Shown one piece after another: positions 9,859-17,838 of a stretch of DNA of 64,000 nucleotides. The DNA is from Cellulosimicrobium cellulans (GTDB lineage Bacteria; Actinomycetota; Actinomycetes; Actinomycetales; Cellulomonadaceae): the NCBI RefSeq assembly GCF_006539945.1, contig NZ_BJNZ01000015.1, forward strand, positions 39,864 through 103,863, written 5' to 3'. Below the pieces are notes generated by a model. The model saw nothing but the letters and a program-made list of their open reading frames with translations, searched no databases and was not told the DNA's origin. Numbering within the stretch: position 1 is the first letter of the stretch; each line of letters begins with the position of its first letter. Made by a program: the position numbers and the translations under genes.

Positions 9859-9903
9859 TCCTGACGCTCGGTCAGGAACGTGCGGACAATGTGTCAGGAC
9901 AAT
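9859..9903. promoter_or_regulatory. Possible hemC promoter/operator region
   Basis: The 174-bp hemC-hemG gap has lower GC than its surroundings. It holds a small hairpin, TCCTGAC-N5-GTCAGGA (9859-9877), and two GGACAAT direct repeats 13 bp apart (9884-9890 and 9897-9903). On the minus strand these lie upstream of hemC. The repeats could be regulator sites; no regulator is recognised. Confidence 0.3.
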
Positions 9904-9952
9904 TCCCGGATCATTGACGGACCCATTTCTCGGGATTCCGGTAAGGATTGCC

Positions 9953-11464
9953 TCACTCCACCACGGCGAGCTCGCGCGCGCATTCCTGGGCGTGCCCGAC
10001 GATCGCCGCGAGCCCCGTGCCCGCGATCCAGCCCCCGGTCACGGCGAGCCCGGGCACGGCGTCGACGCGCTCGACGAACGCCGCGACCTCGCGCCGGTAC
10101 GCGGGGGTCGGCGGGGGCAGCGCGCCGTTCCAGCGCGTCACGACGCGCCCGAGCACGCGCCCGTGCAGGTCCACGCCGAACAGGCGGGACGCGTCGGCGA
10201 CGACGCGGTCGAGGTCGGGCTCCGTCGTCGCGCCGATGCGCCCGTAGCTGAGCCGCACCACGTGGTGGCCCGGGCCGACGGCGCCGCGCACGCGGTCGCG
10301 CAGCCACGGCCACTTGGCGGTCGAGTGGGTCAGCGCCTTGGCCTCGACGTCCGACGGTGGCGCGGCGCGGCCCGCGTCCCGGTGCGGCGGGGCGACGAGC
10401 AGACCGGTCCCGCGGGGTGCGTCGTCGAGCTCGGGCGCACGGAGCAGGAGGGTGACGAGCCGGACGTCCGCGCCGGGCTCCGGGTCGGGCAGCAGGTCCG
10501 CCGCGGTGCCGACGAGGGGACCGAGCGCGTCCACGAGCGCCGGCGTCGTGACGACCAGCCGCGGCGCGGCGAGCGCGACGGGCCCGTCGGGCGTCTGCGC
10601 ACGGACCACCCAGCCGCCGAGAAGCGGGTATCCGCCCCCGTCGGCGTCGGATCCGGGGCGGACATCCGCTTCTCGGCGGGGCACGTCGCGGCGCGCGATC
10701 TCCGTGACCTCGTGGCGCAGCCGCACGTCGGTGCCCGCGGCGAGCTCCTCGACGAGCCGGTGCATGCCGCCGTCGATCCCGCGGACCGCCGAGCCCGCGG
10801 GGGCGAGCGCGCGCAGCGACGCCACCGCCCGCGCGAGCGAACCCTCGCGCTCGAACGCCTCGCGCAGGCCCGGTGCGACCGCGGCGACGTCGAGCCGGTC
10901 GAGCGGGGCGGAGTGCACGCCGGCCGCCACGGGGGCGACGAGTCGCTCCGTGACGCGTGCTCCCATGCGCGAGCGCGCGAACGTCTCGAGCGTGCGCAGG
11001 TCCGTGAAGCGGCGGGGCAGGACGCGGTCGAGGCTCGCGCGCAGGGCCCCACCGACGCCGACCGCACGGCGCACGTCGGCCGACCACGGGTGGGCCGGGA
11101 TGCCGAGCACGCCCGCGCGCGGCAAGGGGTAGGCGTGGCCGGCGGCGTAGCCCCAGGCGCCCGCGCCCGACGGCTCGACGACGTCGAGGCCGAGTGCGGC
11201 GACCAGGTCGCCGACGGCCGTGCCGCGGGCCGCGAAGGACTCCGCCCCCAGGTCGACGCGCACGCCGTCGAGCCCCGGCAGGTCACCGCCGCGGACAGGC
11301 CCGCCGGGGACGTCCGCGACCTCGAGCACGGCGACGCGCAGCCCCCGCTCGCGCAGGGTCCGGGCCGCGGCGAGCCCCGCGACCCCCGCGCCGACGACGA
11401 CCGCGTCCACCTCCTCGGGGACGGTCCCGGGGGAGGTGCGGGACGTCGTCGGCTCGCTGCTCAC
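9953..11464 (-). CDS. hemG: Protoporphyrinogen/coproporphyrinogen oxidase, FAD-dependent (HemG/HemY type)
   Basis: This flavoprotein aromatises the porphyrinogen ring. In actinobacteria the HemY-type enzyme usually acts on coproporphyrinogen III, so that substrate is inferred. The 503-residue protein opens with a dinucleotide-binding fold (V-V-V-G-A-G-V-A-G-L-A-A-A) and ends with T-G-G-W-I-A-G-T-G-L-A-A-I-V, the C-terminal FAD contact of the amine-oxidase superfamily. The GTG start overlaps the hemE stop (GTGA). Residues 263-284 are encoded by a 64-bp palindromic element that also occurs in the nitrate reductase gene. No hemQ or hemH follows it here, although these are often nearby. Confidence 0.92.
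   Translation of the reverse strand: MSSEPTTSRTSPGTVPEEVDAVVVGAGVAGLAAARTLRERGLRVAVLEVADVPGGPVRGGDLPGLDGVRVDLGAESFAARGTAVGDLVAALGLDVVEPSGAGAWGYAAGHAYPLPRAGVLGIPAHPWSADVRRAVGVGGALRASLDRVLPRRFTDLRTLETFARSRMGARVTERLVAPVAAGVHSAPLDRLDVAAVAPGLREAFEREGSLARAVASLRALAPAGSAVRGIDGGMHRLVEELAAGTDVRLRHEVTEIARRDVPRREADVRPGSDADGGGYPLLGGWVVRAQTPDGPVALAAPRLVVTTPALVDALGPLVGTAADLLPDPEPGADVRLVTLLLRAPELDDAPRGTGLLVAPPHRDAGRAAPPSDVEAKALTHSTAKWPWLRDRVRGAVGPGHHVVRLSYGRIGATTEPDLDRVVADASRLFGVDLHGRVLGRVVTRWNGALPPPTPAYRREVAAFVERVDAVPGLAVTGGWIAGTGLAAIVGHAQECARELAVVE
10614..10677 (-). repeat. 64-bp palindromic element inside hemG
   Basis: Near-perfect inverted repeat (25-bp arms at 10614-10638 and 10655-10679, two mismatches, 16-nt loop). 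Read on the hemG strand it is 51/64 identical, without gaps, to 41422-41485 in the nitrate reductase gene, and it is translated in the same frame (V-R-P-G-S...G-G-G...L-L-G-G). Confidence 0.8.
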
Positions 11465-12621
11465 CGTCGGGTCGCCTCCTCGTGCGCGTCGTCCTGTCCG
11501 GTCCAGTCTGCGCCGAGCGCGTGGACCAGGCCGACGACACGCGTGAGGACGTCCGGGTCGGTGTCCGGCGGGACGCCGTGGCCGAGGTTCACCACGTGCC
11601 CGGGCGCGGTGCGCCCGCGCCGCACGACGTCGCGCACGTGCGCCTCGAGCACGTCCCACGGCGCGGCGAGCAGCGCGGGGTCGATGTTGCCCTGCACCGG
11701 AACGGGTGCGTGGCCCTCGGCGAGGAGCCGGGCGGCGTCGTCGAGCGGCGTGCGGTAGTCGACGCCCACGGCCACGTCCTGCACCCCGGCCGCGGTGACG
11801 GCGTCGCGCATCGCGGGCAGGAGGTGGCCCGTGCCGGTGCCGAAGTGGACGACCGGCACGCCGAGGTCGGCGACGTGGGTCAGCGCGCGCGTGCTCGCCG
11901 GGGCGGCGCCCACCGCGTAGTCCGCGAGCGAGAGCGAGCCCGCCCAGGAGTCGAAGAGCTGGGCGGCGCTCGCGCCCGCCTGGACCTGCGTCCGCAGGAA
12001 CGTGCCGGTGAGGTCGGCGGCCCAGTCGACGAGGCGCTGCCACGTCTCCGGGTCGCCGCGCAGCAGCGCGCGGGCCGCGAGGTGGTCGCGCGAGGGGCGT
12101 CCCTCGACGAGGTAGGCCGCGAGCGTGAACGGCGCGCCCGCGAACCCGATGAGCGGGGTCGTGCCGAGCGCGTCGACGGTCAGCGCGACGGCCTCCCGGA
12201 TCGGGGCGAGCGACTCCTCGGTGAGCTCGGTCTCCACCAGGCGAGCGACGTCGTCGGGCGTCCGGTACGCCTGGCCCATGACCGGGCCGACGCCCGGCGC
12301 GATGTCGACCTCGACGCCCGCGAGCCGCAGCGGCACGACGATGTCGGAGAAGAAGATGCCCGCGTCCACGCCGTGGCGGCGCACCGGCTGGAGCGTGATC
12401 TCCGACGCGAGGTCCGGGCGCAGGCACGAGTCGAGCATGCTCACGCCCTCGCGGGCGGCGCGGTACTCGGGCAACGAACGGCCCGCCTGGCGCATGAACC
12501 ACACCGGTGTGATTTCCGGGCGATTCCCGGTCGTGCCCGCGCGCAGTGCCTGCACGAGCGGTGAACGGTCCGTGCGGCCGTCGGTCAGGGGATGGCCCGG
12601 GGAAAGGGCGACAGGAATCAC
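11461..12621 (-). CDS. hemE: Uroporphyrinogen decarboxylase
   Basis: It decarboxylates uroporphyrinogen III to coproporphyrinogen III. The 386-residue protein has the family signatures P-V-W-F-M-R-Q-A-G-R-S-L-P-E-Y near the N-terminus, I-F-F-S-D-I-V-V-P and I-G-F-A-G-A-P-F-T-L-A. The start is a GTG at 12619-12621. A 20-residue extension precedes the usual first motif. It is divergent from hemA across 50 bp and overlaps hemG by 4 bp, so hemE-hemG form one transcript. Confidence 0.96.
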   Translation of the reverse strand: MIPVALSPGHPLTDGRTDRSPLVQALRAGTTGNRPEITPVWFMRQAGRSLPEYRAAREGVSMLDSCLRPDLASEITLQPVRRHGVDAGIFFSDIVVPLRLAGVEVDIAPGVGPVMGQAYRTPDDVARLVETELTEESLAPIREAVALTVDALGTTPLIGFAGAPFTLAAYLVEGRPSRDHLAARALLRGDPETWQRLVDWAADLTGTFLRTQVQAGASAAQLFDSWAGSLSLADYAVGAAPASTRALTHVADLGVPVVHFGTGTGHLLPAMRDAVTAAGVQDVAVGVDYRTPLDDAARLLAEGHAPVPVQGNIDPALLAAPWDVLEAHVRDVVRRGRTAPGHVVNLGHGVPPDTDPDVLTRVVGLVHALGADWTGQDDAHEEATRR

Positions 12622-12671
12622 AGCTACCGATTCTGCCTCCCTCCCGGTGGAATGATTAAATCGGAGGCACT
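12622..12671. promoter_or_regulatory. Divergent hemE/hemA promoter region
   Basis: Fifty bases separate the two divergent start codons, so promoters must overlap the neighbouring gene or the transcripts be nearly leaderless. An AT-rich patch (GATTAAAT) lies just upstream of hemA. The hemA Shine-Dalgarno GGAGGCA (12663-12669) is complementary to TGCCTCC at 12634-12640. Confidence 0.4.
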
Positions 12672-14054
12672 GTGGCTCTTCTCTCCCTCACGGCCAGCCA
12701 CCACGAGCTCGACCTCGACGCCCTGGAGCGACTCTCCACCGGGGCCCACTCGATCGGCGGCTCCGCGGTCGCGGCGTGCGACGTGATCACCGGTGCCGTC
12801 GTCCTCGCGACGTGCAACCGGTTCGAGCTGTACCTCGACGTGGACGCGCCCCTCGACGGGACGGGCGTGCAGCACGCGACCGAGCACGTCGCGCGGATGG
12901 TCGCCGACGCGTCGGGCGTCGCCCCGGCCGAGGCGCTCGCCTCGTTCCGCGCGCGCGCCGGGACCGAGGTCGCCGAGCACCTGTTCGCCGTCGCGTCGGG
13001 CCTGGACTCCATGGTCGTGGGCGAGCGCGAGATCGCCGGCCAGGTGAAGCGCGCGCTCGAGACCGCGCACGCCGACGGCGTGACCTCCTCGACGCTCGAG
13101 CTCCTGTTCCAGACGGCGTCGCGCACGTCCAAGAGGGTCAGCACGCAGACGACGCTCGGCGGCGCCGGCCGCTCCGTCGTCGCGCTGGGCCTCGACCTCG
13201 CCGCAGCCGAGCTGCCGCCGTGGCACCAGGTGCGGGCCGTCCTCATCGGGACGGGGTCGTACGCGGGCGCGAGCCTCGCGGCGCTGCGCGCGCTCGGGTG
13301 CGACGACGTGCGCGTCTACTCGCAGTCCGGCCGCGCCGAGGAGTTCGCCGCCGCGCGCGGGGTCGAGGCCGTGACCGACCTCGTCGCGGCGCTCGAGGAC
13401 GCGGACCTCGTGGTGTCGTGCTCGGGCGCGCGCGGGCGGGCGCTCGCGGCGGACGCCGCGCGTCCGGGAGAGGGCGCCGACCGCCGTGAGCAGGCCATCG
13501 AGCACGTGCTCGACGCCGCCGCCGTGGTCCGGGCGCGCGAGCGCGCCGCGGTCCGCGCCGGGGACGAGCCTGCGGCCCGCCCCACCGTCGTGCTCGACCT
13601 CGCGCTGCACCGCGACGTCGACCCGCGCGTCGCGGACGTCGAGGGCGTGCTGCTCTACGACCTCGCGACGCTCGCCGCGCACTCGCCGTCGATCGCGTCG
13701 GAGCTCGTCGTGCAGGCCCGCGCGATCGTGGACGACGCGACGCGCGCGTTCGAGGAGACGCGGCTCGGCCGCGCCGCGGACACCGCGGTCGTCGCGCTGC
13801 TCGCCGACGCGGAGCGCCGCATCGCGCTCGAGGTGGCCGACGTCGTCGCGCTGCGCGAGGCGGACGGCGACCCGGTCGAGCCGGACGAGGCCGACGAGAT
13901 CGCGCGCGACGTGCGACGTCGCGTCCACGCGGACCTGCACCGCGCGATCGTCGAGGCCCGCGCCGAGGCCGTCGCGGCCGCGCAGGCGGAGGAGCGCGCC
14001 GTCGTCGCAGACGCCCAGGCGCTCGCCGACGAGGCGGTGCGCACGCGCCGCTAG
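12672..14054 (+). CDS. hemA: Glutamyl-tRNA reductase
   Basis: It reduces glutamyl-tRNA(Glu) with NADPH to glutamate-1-semialdehyde, the first committed step of tetrapyrrole synthesis. The 460-residue protein has the catalytic Cys48 in L-A-T-C-N-R-F-E-L-Y, the G-L-D-S-M-V-V-G-E-R-E-I-A-G-Q-V motif, an NADPH-binding domain (V-L-I-G-T-G-S-Y-A-G) and a long Ala/Arg/Glu-rich helical C-terminal dimerisation domain. The last residue of the nucleotide motif varies (S-Y where many have M/E). The GTG start is preceded by GGAGG. It is transcribed away from the rest of the cluster. Confidence 0.95.
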   Translation: MALLSLTASHHELDLDALERLSTGAHSIGGSAVAACDVITGAVVLATCNRFELYLDVDAPLDGTGVQHATEHVARMVADASGVAPAEALASFRARAGTEVAEHLFAVASGLDSMVVGEREIAGQVKRALETAHADGVTSSTLELLFQTASRTSKRVSTQTTLGGAGRSVVALGLDLAAAELPPWHQVRAVLIGTGSYAGASLAALRALGCDDVRVYSQSGRAEEFAAARGVEAVTDLVAALEDADLVVSCSGARGRALAADAARPGEGADRREQAIEHVLDAAAVVRARERAAVRAGDEPAARPTVVLDLALHRDVDPRVADVEGVLLYDLATLAAHSPSIASELVVQARAIVDDATRAFEETRLGRAADTAVVALLADAERRIALEVADVVALREADGDPVEPDEADEIARDVRRRVHADLHRAIVEARAEAVAAAQAEERAVVADAQALADEAVRTRR

Positions 14055-14063
14055 GCTCGCCGC

Positions 14064-14999
14064 GTGAGCACCACCACGCGACTGGGCGTCCTCGACATCG
14101 GCTCGAACACCGTGCACCTCGCCGTCGTGGACGCCGCGTACGCGGCGCGCCCCGTGCAGGCGGCGGGGGCGCGCACGGTCGTGCGCATCATGCGCTACCT
14201 CCGGCCGGACGGGTCGCTGTCGCCCGAGGGCGTCGCGGCGATGCTCACCGCGGTCGACGACGCGATGGCGCTCGCGCGCGAGTCCGCGGTCGACGAGATG
14301 CTGCCCATGGCGACGTCGGCGCTGCGCGACGCGACCAACGGCCCCGAGGTGCTCGCCGCGATCGGCGAGCGCGTGGGACAGCCGGTCCGCGTGCTGTCCG
14401 GCGAGGACGAGTCGCGCCTGACGTTCCTCGCCGCACGGCGGTGGCACGGCTGGGCCGCAGGGCGTCTCCTCGTCCTCGACATCGGCGGCGGCTCGCTCGA
14501 GATCGCGTCGGGCGTCGACGAGGAGCCCGACCTCGCCGCGTCCCTCCCGCTCGGTGCCGGGCGCATGACCATGGCGTTCCTGCCCGACGACCCGCCCGCG
14601 CCCGAGCAGGTCGAGGCGCTGCGCGAGCACGTGCGCGCCTCGCTCGCGCCCACCGTCGAGGCCTTCCGGGCGCTCCCCGCGCCCGATCACGTCGTCGCGA
14701 CGTCCAAGACCTTCCGCTCGCTCGCGCGCCTCGCGGGCATGCAGACCGAGGCCGTGGGCCCCGACGACCGGTGGCGCATGCGGCGCTCGCAGCTCGCCGA
14801 CTGGGTGCCGCGGCTCGCGCGCATCACGGCCGACGGTCGCACGGCCCTGCCCGGCATCACGCCCGAGCGCACGTTCCAGATCGTGGCGGGCGGCGTCGTC
14901 GCGGTCGAGACGATGCGCGCGCTCGGCGTCGACGAGGTCGAGATCTGCCCGTGGGCCCTGCGCGAGGGCGCGATCCTGCGCCGCCTCGACCACAGCTGA
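14064..14999 (+). CDS. Ppx/GppA family phosphatase
   Basis: This 311-residue ASKHA-fold phosphatase has the family phosphate-binding loops L-D-I-G-S-N-T-V-H-L near the N-terminus and V-L-D-I-G-G-G-S-L-E-I around residue 137. Family members hydrolyse polyphosphate or pppGpp. It has the short actinobacterial form, lacking the C-terminal HD-type domain of E. coli Ppx. It follows hemA by 9 bp, so co-transcription is likely. Which substrate it uses cannot be read from the sequence. Confidence 0.88.
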   Translation: MSTTTRLGVLDIGSNTVHLAVVDAAYAARPVQAAGARTVVRIMRYLRPDGSLSPEGVAAMLTAVDDAMALARESAVDEMLPMATSALRDATNGPEVLAAIGERVGQPVRVLSGEDESRLTFLAARRWHGWAAGRLLVLDIGGGSLEIASGVDEEPDLAASLPLGAGRMTMAFLPDDPPAPEQVEALREHVRASLAPTVEAFRALPAPDHVVATSKTFRSLARLAGMQTEAVGPDDRWRMRRSQLADWVPRLARITADGRTALPGITPERTFQIVAGGVVAVETMRALGVDEVEICPWALREGAILRRLDHS

Positions 15000-15092
15000 C
15001 GTCGGCGCGGCACGCACGGCTCAGAACGCCGCGGTGACCTTCGGCTCGGTGAGGCTGGACCGGCAGGTGGACCGCGACCCCGGGCTCGACGC

Positions 15093-16424
15093 TCACGCCG
15101 TCCACCGCGGCTCGTCGGCGCCCCACGGCCGGGCAGGCGTGGGGTAGTCGTCGACCCGGGCGCCGCCGAGGCGGTCGAGCGCGGGGCGGGTCGTCGTCGC
15201 CACGACCTCGCGGCCGTCCAGGAGCGCCGGGTGCTCGACGACGCAGCGCGGGCCCGGCGTGCGCGGTGCGTCGTGCGCGGGGTCGCGGCCGGGAGCCGCG
15301 AGCAGTGCGTGCCCGGTCCGGGCGAGCGCGCCGTCGATCTCGCGGCCCCGGCCGTCGGCCGCGCGGTCGGCGAGGGCGTCCACGACGGCGGCCGCGAGCA
15401 GGTAGCCCGTCGCGTGGTCGAGCACCTGGGCGGGCAGAGCTCCTGGGATCGCGTCCTCGGGGGAGGCCCCGTCCCGCGCCCCTTCCACGAGGGCGATCCC
15501 GCTCACCGCCTGGACGATCGAGTCGAAGCCGCGTCGGCCGGCCCACGGGCCGCCGTCGCCCCATGCCGTGACGCGGGCGTGCACCGCGCCCCGTGGGAGC
15601 CGCAGCCCGAACGCCTCGACCGCCCCCGGGCGGTAGCCGGTCACCAGCACGTCGGCGCGGTCGAGCAGCTCCTGGGCGCGGGCGAGGCCGTCGTGCGTCG
15701 CGAGGTCGAGCAGCGTCGACCGCTTGCCCTGCCCGGTGTCGAGGTGCTGGACCTCGATCTCCGGGAGCCTGGGAGGGTCGACCCGCAGGACGTCCGCGCC
15801 GAGCAGGGCGAGCGTGCGCGTCGCGACGGGGCCCGCGATGACGCGCGTCAGGTCGAGCACCCGGAGCCCGGCGAGCGGGCGTGGCCCGCGCGCGAGCGGG
15901 CGTGGGGGAGCGGCGTCGTCGCGCTCCGAGCGCCGCACGGGAGGGTCCGACGCCGTGGCGCGGCCGGGCGCGGACGCGCGCCACACGTCCTCCGGACGGA
16001 CGCGGACGGCGATCGCCCCGACGTCGGCCGCGCGGTCCTCGACGTCCTGGGCCGAGCGCACGGCGAGGGCGGCGGCGACGTCGTCGCGGGTCGGGGTGCT
16101 CGCGGCGTCCGTCAGGTCGAGGAGCGCGAGCAGCCGCGCGCGGTGGTGCGGGTAGTTCGCGTGCGTGCGGACCCAGCCGTCCGCGGTCCGGAAGAAGCCC
16201 GAGAGCGGGGCGAAGCCGTCCACCGGGGCGCCGTCGACGCGGAGCAGCCGGTCGCTCGCGAAGGCCGCGGCGACCCGCTCGGGGTCGGGGGGCGCGCCGG
16301 CGTCGAACCCGCCCGCGCGGGCCGCGGCGTCGCGCACGGCGACGACCGAGGCGACCGCGAGGTCCAGGACGGGCAGGGTGGCGGCGAGCAAGCCACCCCC
16401 GGTAGGTGCCGACGTGCTTCCCAC
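15093..16424 (-). CDS. CaiB/BaiF (family III) CoA-transferase
   Basis: This 443-residue protein has the family III CoA-transferase entry motif L-D-L-T-R-V-I-A-G-P-V-A-T-R-T-L-A-L-L-G-A-D-V near residue 196 and a K-R-S-T-L-L-D-L segment after it. In most members that motif is at the N-terminus. Here about 190 residues precede it, including G-F-F-R-T-A-D-G-W-V-R-T, which resembles the C-terminal half of the fold, so the gene looks like a fused or permuted variant. The acyl substrate is unknown. Sequence just past the stop (15000-15092) still has coding-like codon use in other frames, so the C-terminus could have been altered by frameshift. Confidence 0.8.
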   Translation of the reverse strand: MGSTSAPTGGGLLAATLPVLDLAVASVVAVRDAAARAGGFDAGAPPDPERVAAAFASDRLLRVDGAPVDGFAPLSGFFRTADGWVRTHANYPHHRARLLALLDLTDAASTPTRDDVAAALAVRSAQDVEDRAADVGAIAVRVRPEDVWRASAPGRATASDPPVRRSERDDAAPPRPLARGPRPLAGLRVLDLTRVIAGPVATRTLALLGADVLRVDPPRLPEIEVQHLDTGQGKRSTLLDLATHDGLARAQELLDRADVLVTGYRPGAVEAFGLRLPRGAVHARVTAWGDGGPWAGRRGFDSIVQAVSGIALVEGARDGASPEDAIPGALPAQVLDHATGYLLAAAVVDALADRAADGRGREIDGALARTGHALLAAPGRDPAHDAPRTPGPRCVVEHPALLDGREVVATTTRPALDRLGGARVDDYPTPARPWGADEPRWTA

Positions 16425-16563
16425 GGCACGACGCTACGCCGCTCGGACCGGTGCGTGCGGGGTCGAGCGCCCACGTGGCGCACCGTCAGGTCCCGACGTA
16501 CCGTGCTAGAGGCCTGTCAACCCGACACGCCGGGCATGTCACGAACTTTTGCAGGGGGAACAC

Positions 16564-17817
16564 ATGATGCGGTATCCGCGAATCCGGTCGGGAGCGGTGG
16601 GCGTGGTGATGGCGACGGCGCTCGCGACCGGTCTCGGTGCGGTGCTCGTCGCGCCCGGCGCGAGCGCGGCGGCGAGCACCGTCGTCACGCCGCTGGGCGC
16701 TCGCACCTACGCGGTGTCCTCCTACTACGGCCCGCGCTGCATGCCGATCGCCAACGCCTCGACCTGGCACCTCGGCCAGGACCTCAGCGCCGCCTCCGGA
16801 ACGCGCATCAATGCCATCGCCGACGGCGTCGTGCTCCGGGCGGGCAGCGTCAGCGGGTTCGGGCAGTGGGTCGTGCTGCGCCACGCCGTCGGCGGCAAGA
16901 CGGTCTCGAGCGTGTACGGGCACGTCATCGACGGCGACAAGTACGTCAAGGTCGGGCAGAAGGTCAAGGCGGGGCAGCGCATCGCGGACGTGGGGTCGAC
17001 GGGGACGTCGACCGCCCCGCACCTGCACCTCGAGGTCTGGAACGGCACCTACGGGTCCGGTGCGTCGCACACCGACCCGCTCGCCTACCTGAAGGGCAAG
17101 GGCGTCGACCTCGGTCGCAGCGCGACCCGCGTCGCGGCCCGGCCGTCCGCGACGTCGTGCACGTACTACGCGAACACGGCCGTCAACCTCCGCAAGGGCG
17201 CAGGGACGAACACCGCCGTGCTGGCGCTCGTACCGCGCGGCGCCGCCGTGGTCGGCAAGCCTGGCGACGGCAGCGGGACGTGGCGCAAGGTCACGTACGG
17301 CCGCCACACCGGGTGGGTCTCGGCAGCGTACGTCGGCCCGACCAAGCCCCCGCCCGTCAGCACGGCTCCCGTCTCCCGGCCCGTCGCGACGCGCTACGTC
17401 ACGGCCACCTCGCTCAACCTCCGGGCGTCGGCGTCGACCTCGTCGTCGGTGCTCGCCCGGCTCCCGAAGGGGACGAAGCTCTCCGTCACGTCCACCTCGG
17501 GCGTCTGGCTCAAGGTCACCGCGAACGGTCGGGCGGGGTGGGTCTCCGCCCAGTACACGTCGACGCGCGCGCCGTCCGCCCCGGCCAAGCCAGCTCCGGC
17601 CCCCGCGCCCGCGAAGGCCAAGACGTCGTACGTCACGGCGTCGGTGCTCAACCTCCGGGCGACGCCGTCGACGTCGGCCAAGGTGGTCACCAAGCTGCCC
17701 CGCGGCACGGCGGTCAAGCACGCGGGCACCGCGTCCAAGGGCTGGCTCAAGGTGACCGTGGGCAGCCGCACGGGCTACGTCTCCACGACCTACCTCTCGG
17801 CCACGAAGCCGCGCTGA
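16564..17817 (+). CDS. Secreted M23 peptidase with three SH3-like domains
   Basis: This 417-residue exported protein has a signal peptide (residues 1-36, ending A-S-A-A). An M23/LytM metallopeptidase domain follows, with zinc ligands in W-H-L-G-Q-D (His69, Asp73) and P-H-L-H-L-E-V (His153/His155). Three bacterial SH3 domains lie at about 199-257, 277-331 and 355-411, each with the V-N/L-N-L-R...G-W-V-S pattern. Such proteins cleave peptidoglycan cross-bridges and bind the wall through the SH3 repeats. Of several in-frame starts the ATG at 16564 is chosen, with AGGGGGAA just upstream. Confidence 0.9.
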   Translation: MMRYPRIRSGAVGVVMATALATGLGAVLVAPGASAAASTVVTPLGARTYAVSSYYGPRCMPIANASTWHLGQDLSAASGTRINAIADGVVLRAGSVSGFGQWVVLRHAVGGKTVSSVYGHVIDGDKYVKVGQKVKAGQRIADVGSTGTSTAPHLHLEVWNGTYGSGASHTDPLAYLKGKGVDLGRSATRVAARPSATSCTYYANTAVNLRKGAGTNTAVLALVPRGAAVVGKPGDGSGTWRKVTYGRHTGWVSAAYVGPTKPPPVSTAPVSRPVATRYVTATSLNLRASASTSSSVLARLPKGTKLSVTSTSGVWLKVTANGRAGWVSAQYTSTRAPSAPAKPAPAPAPAKAKTSYVTASVLNLRATPSTSAKVVTKLPRGTAVKHAGTASKGWLKVTVGSRTGYVSTTYLSATKPR

Positions 17818-17838
17818 GGCGCCCGGACCACACCGGCG

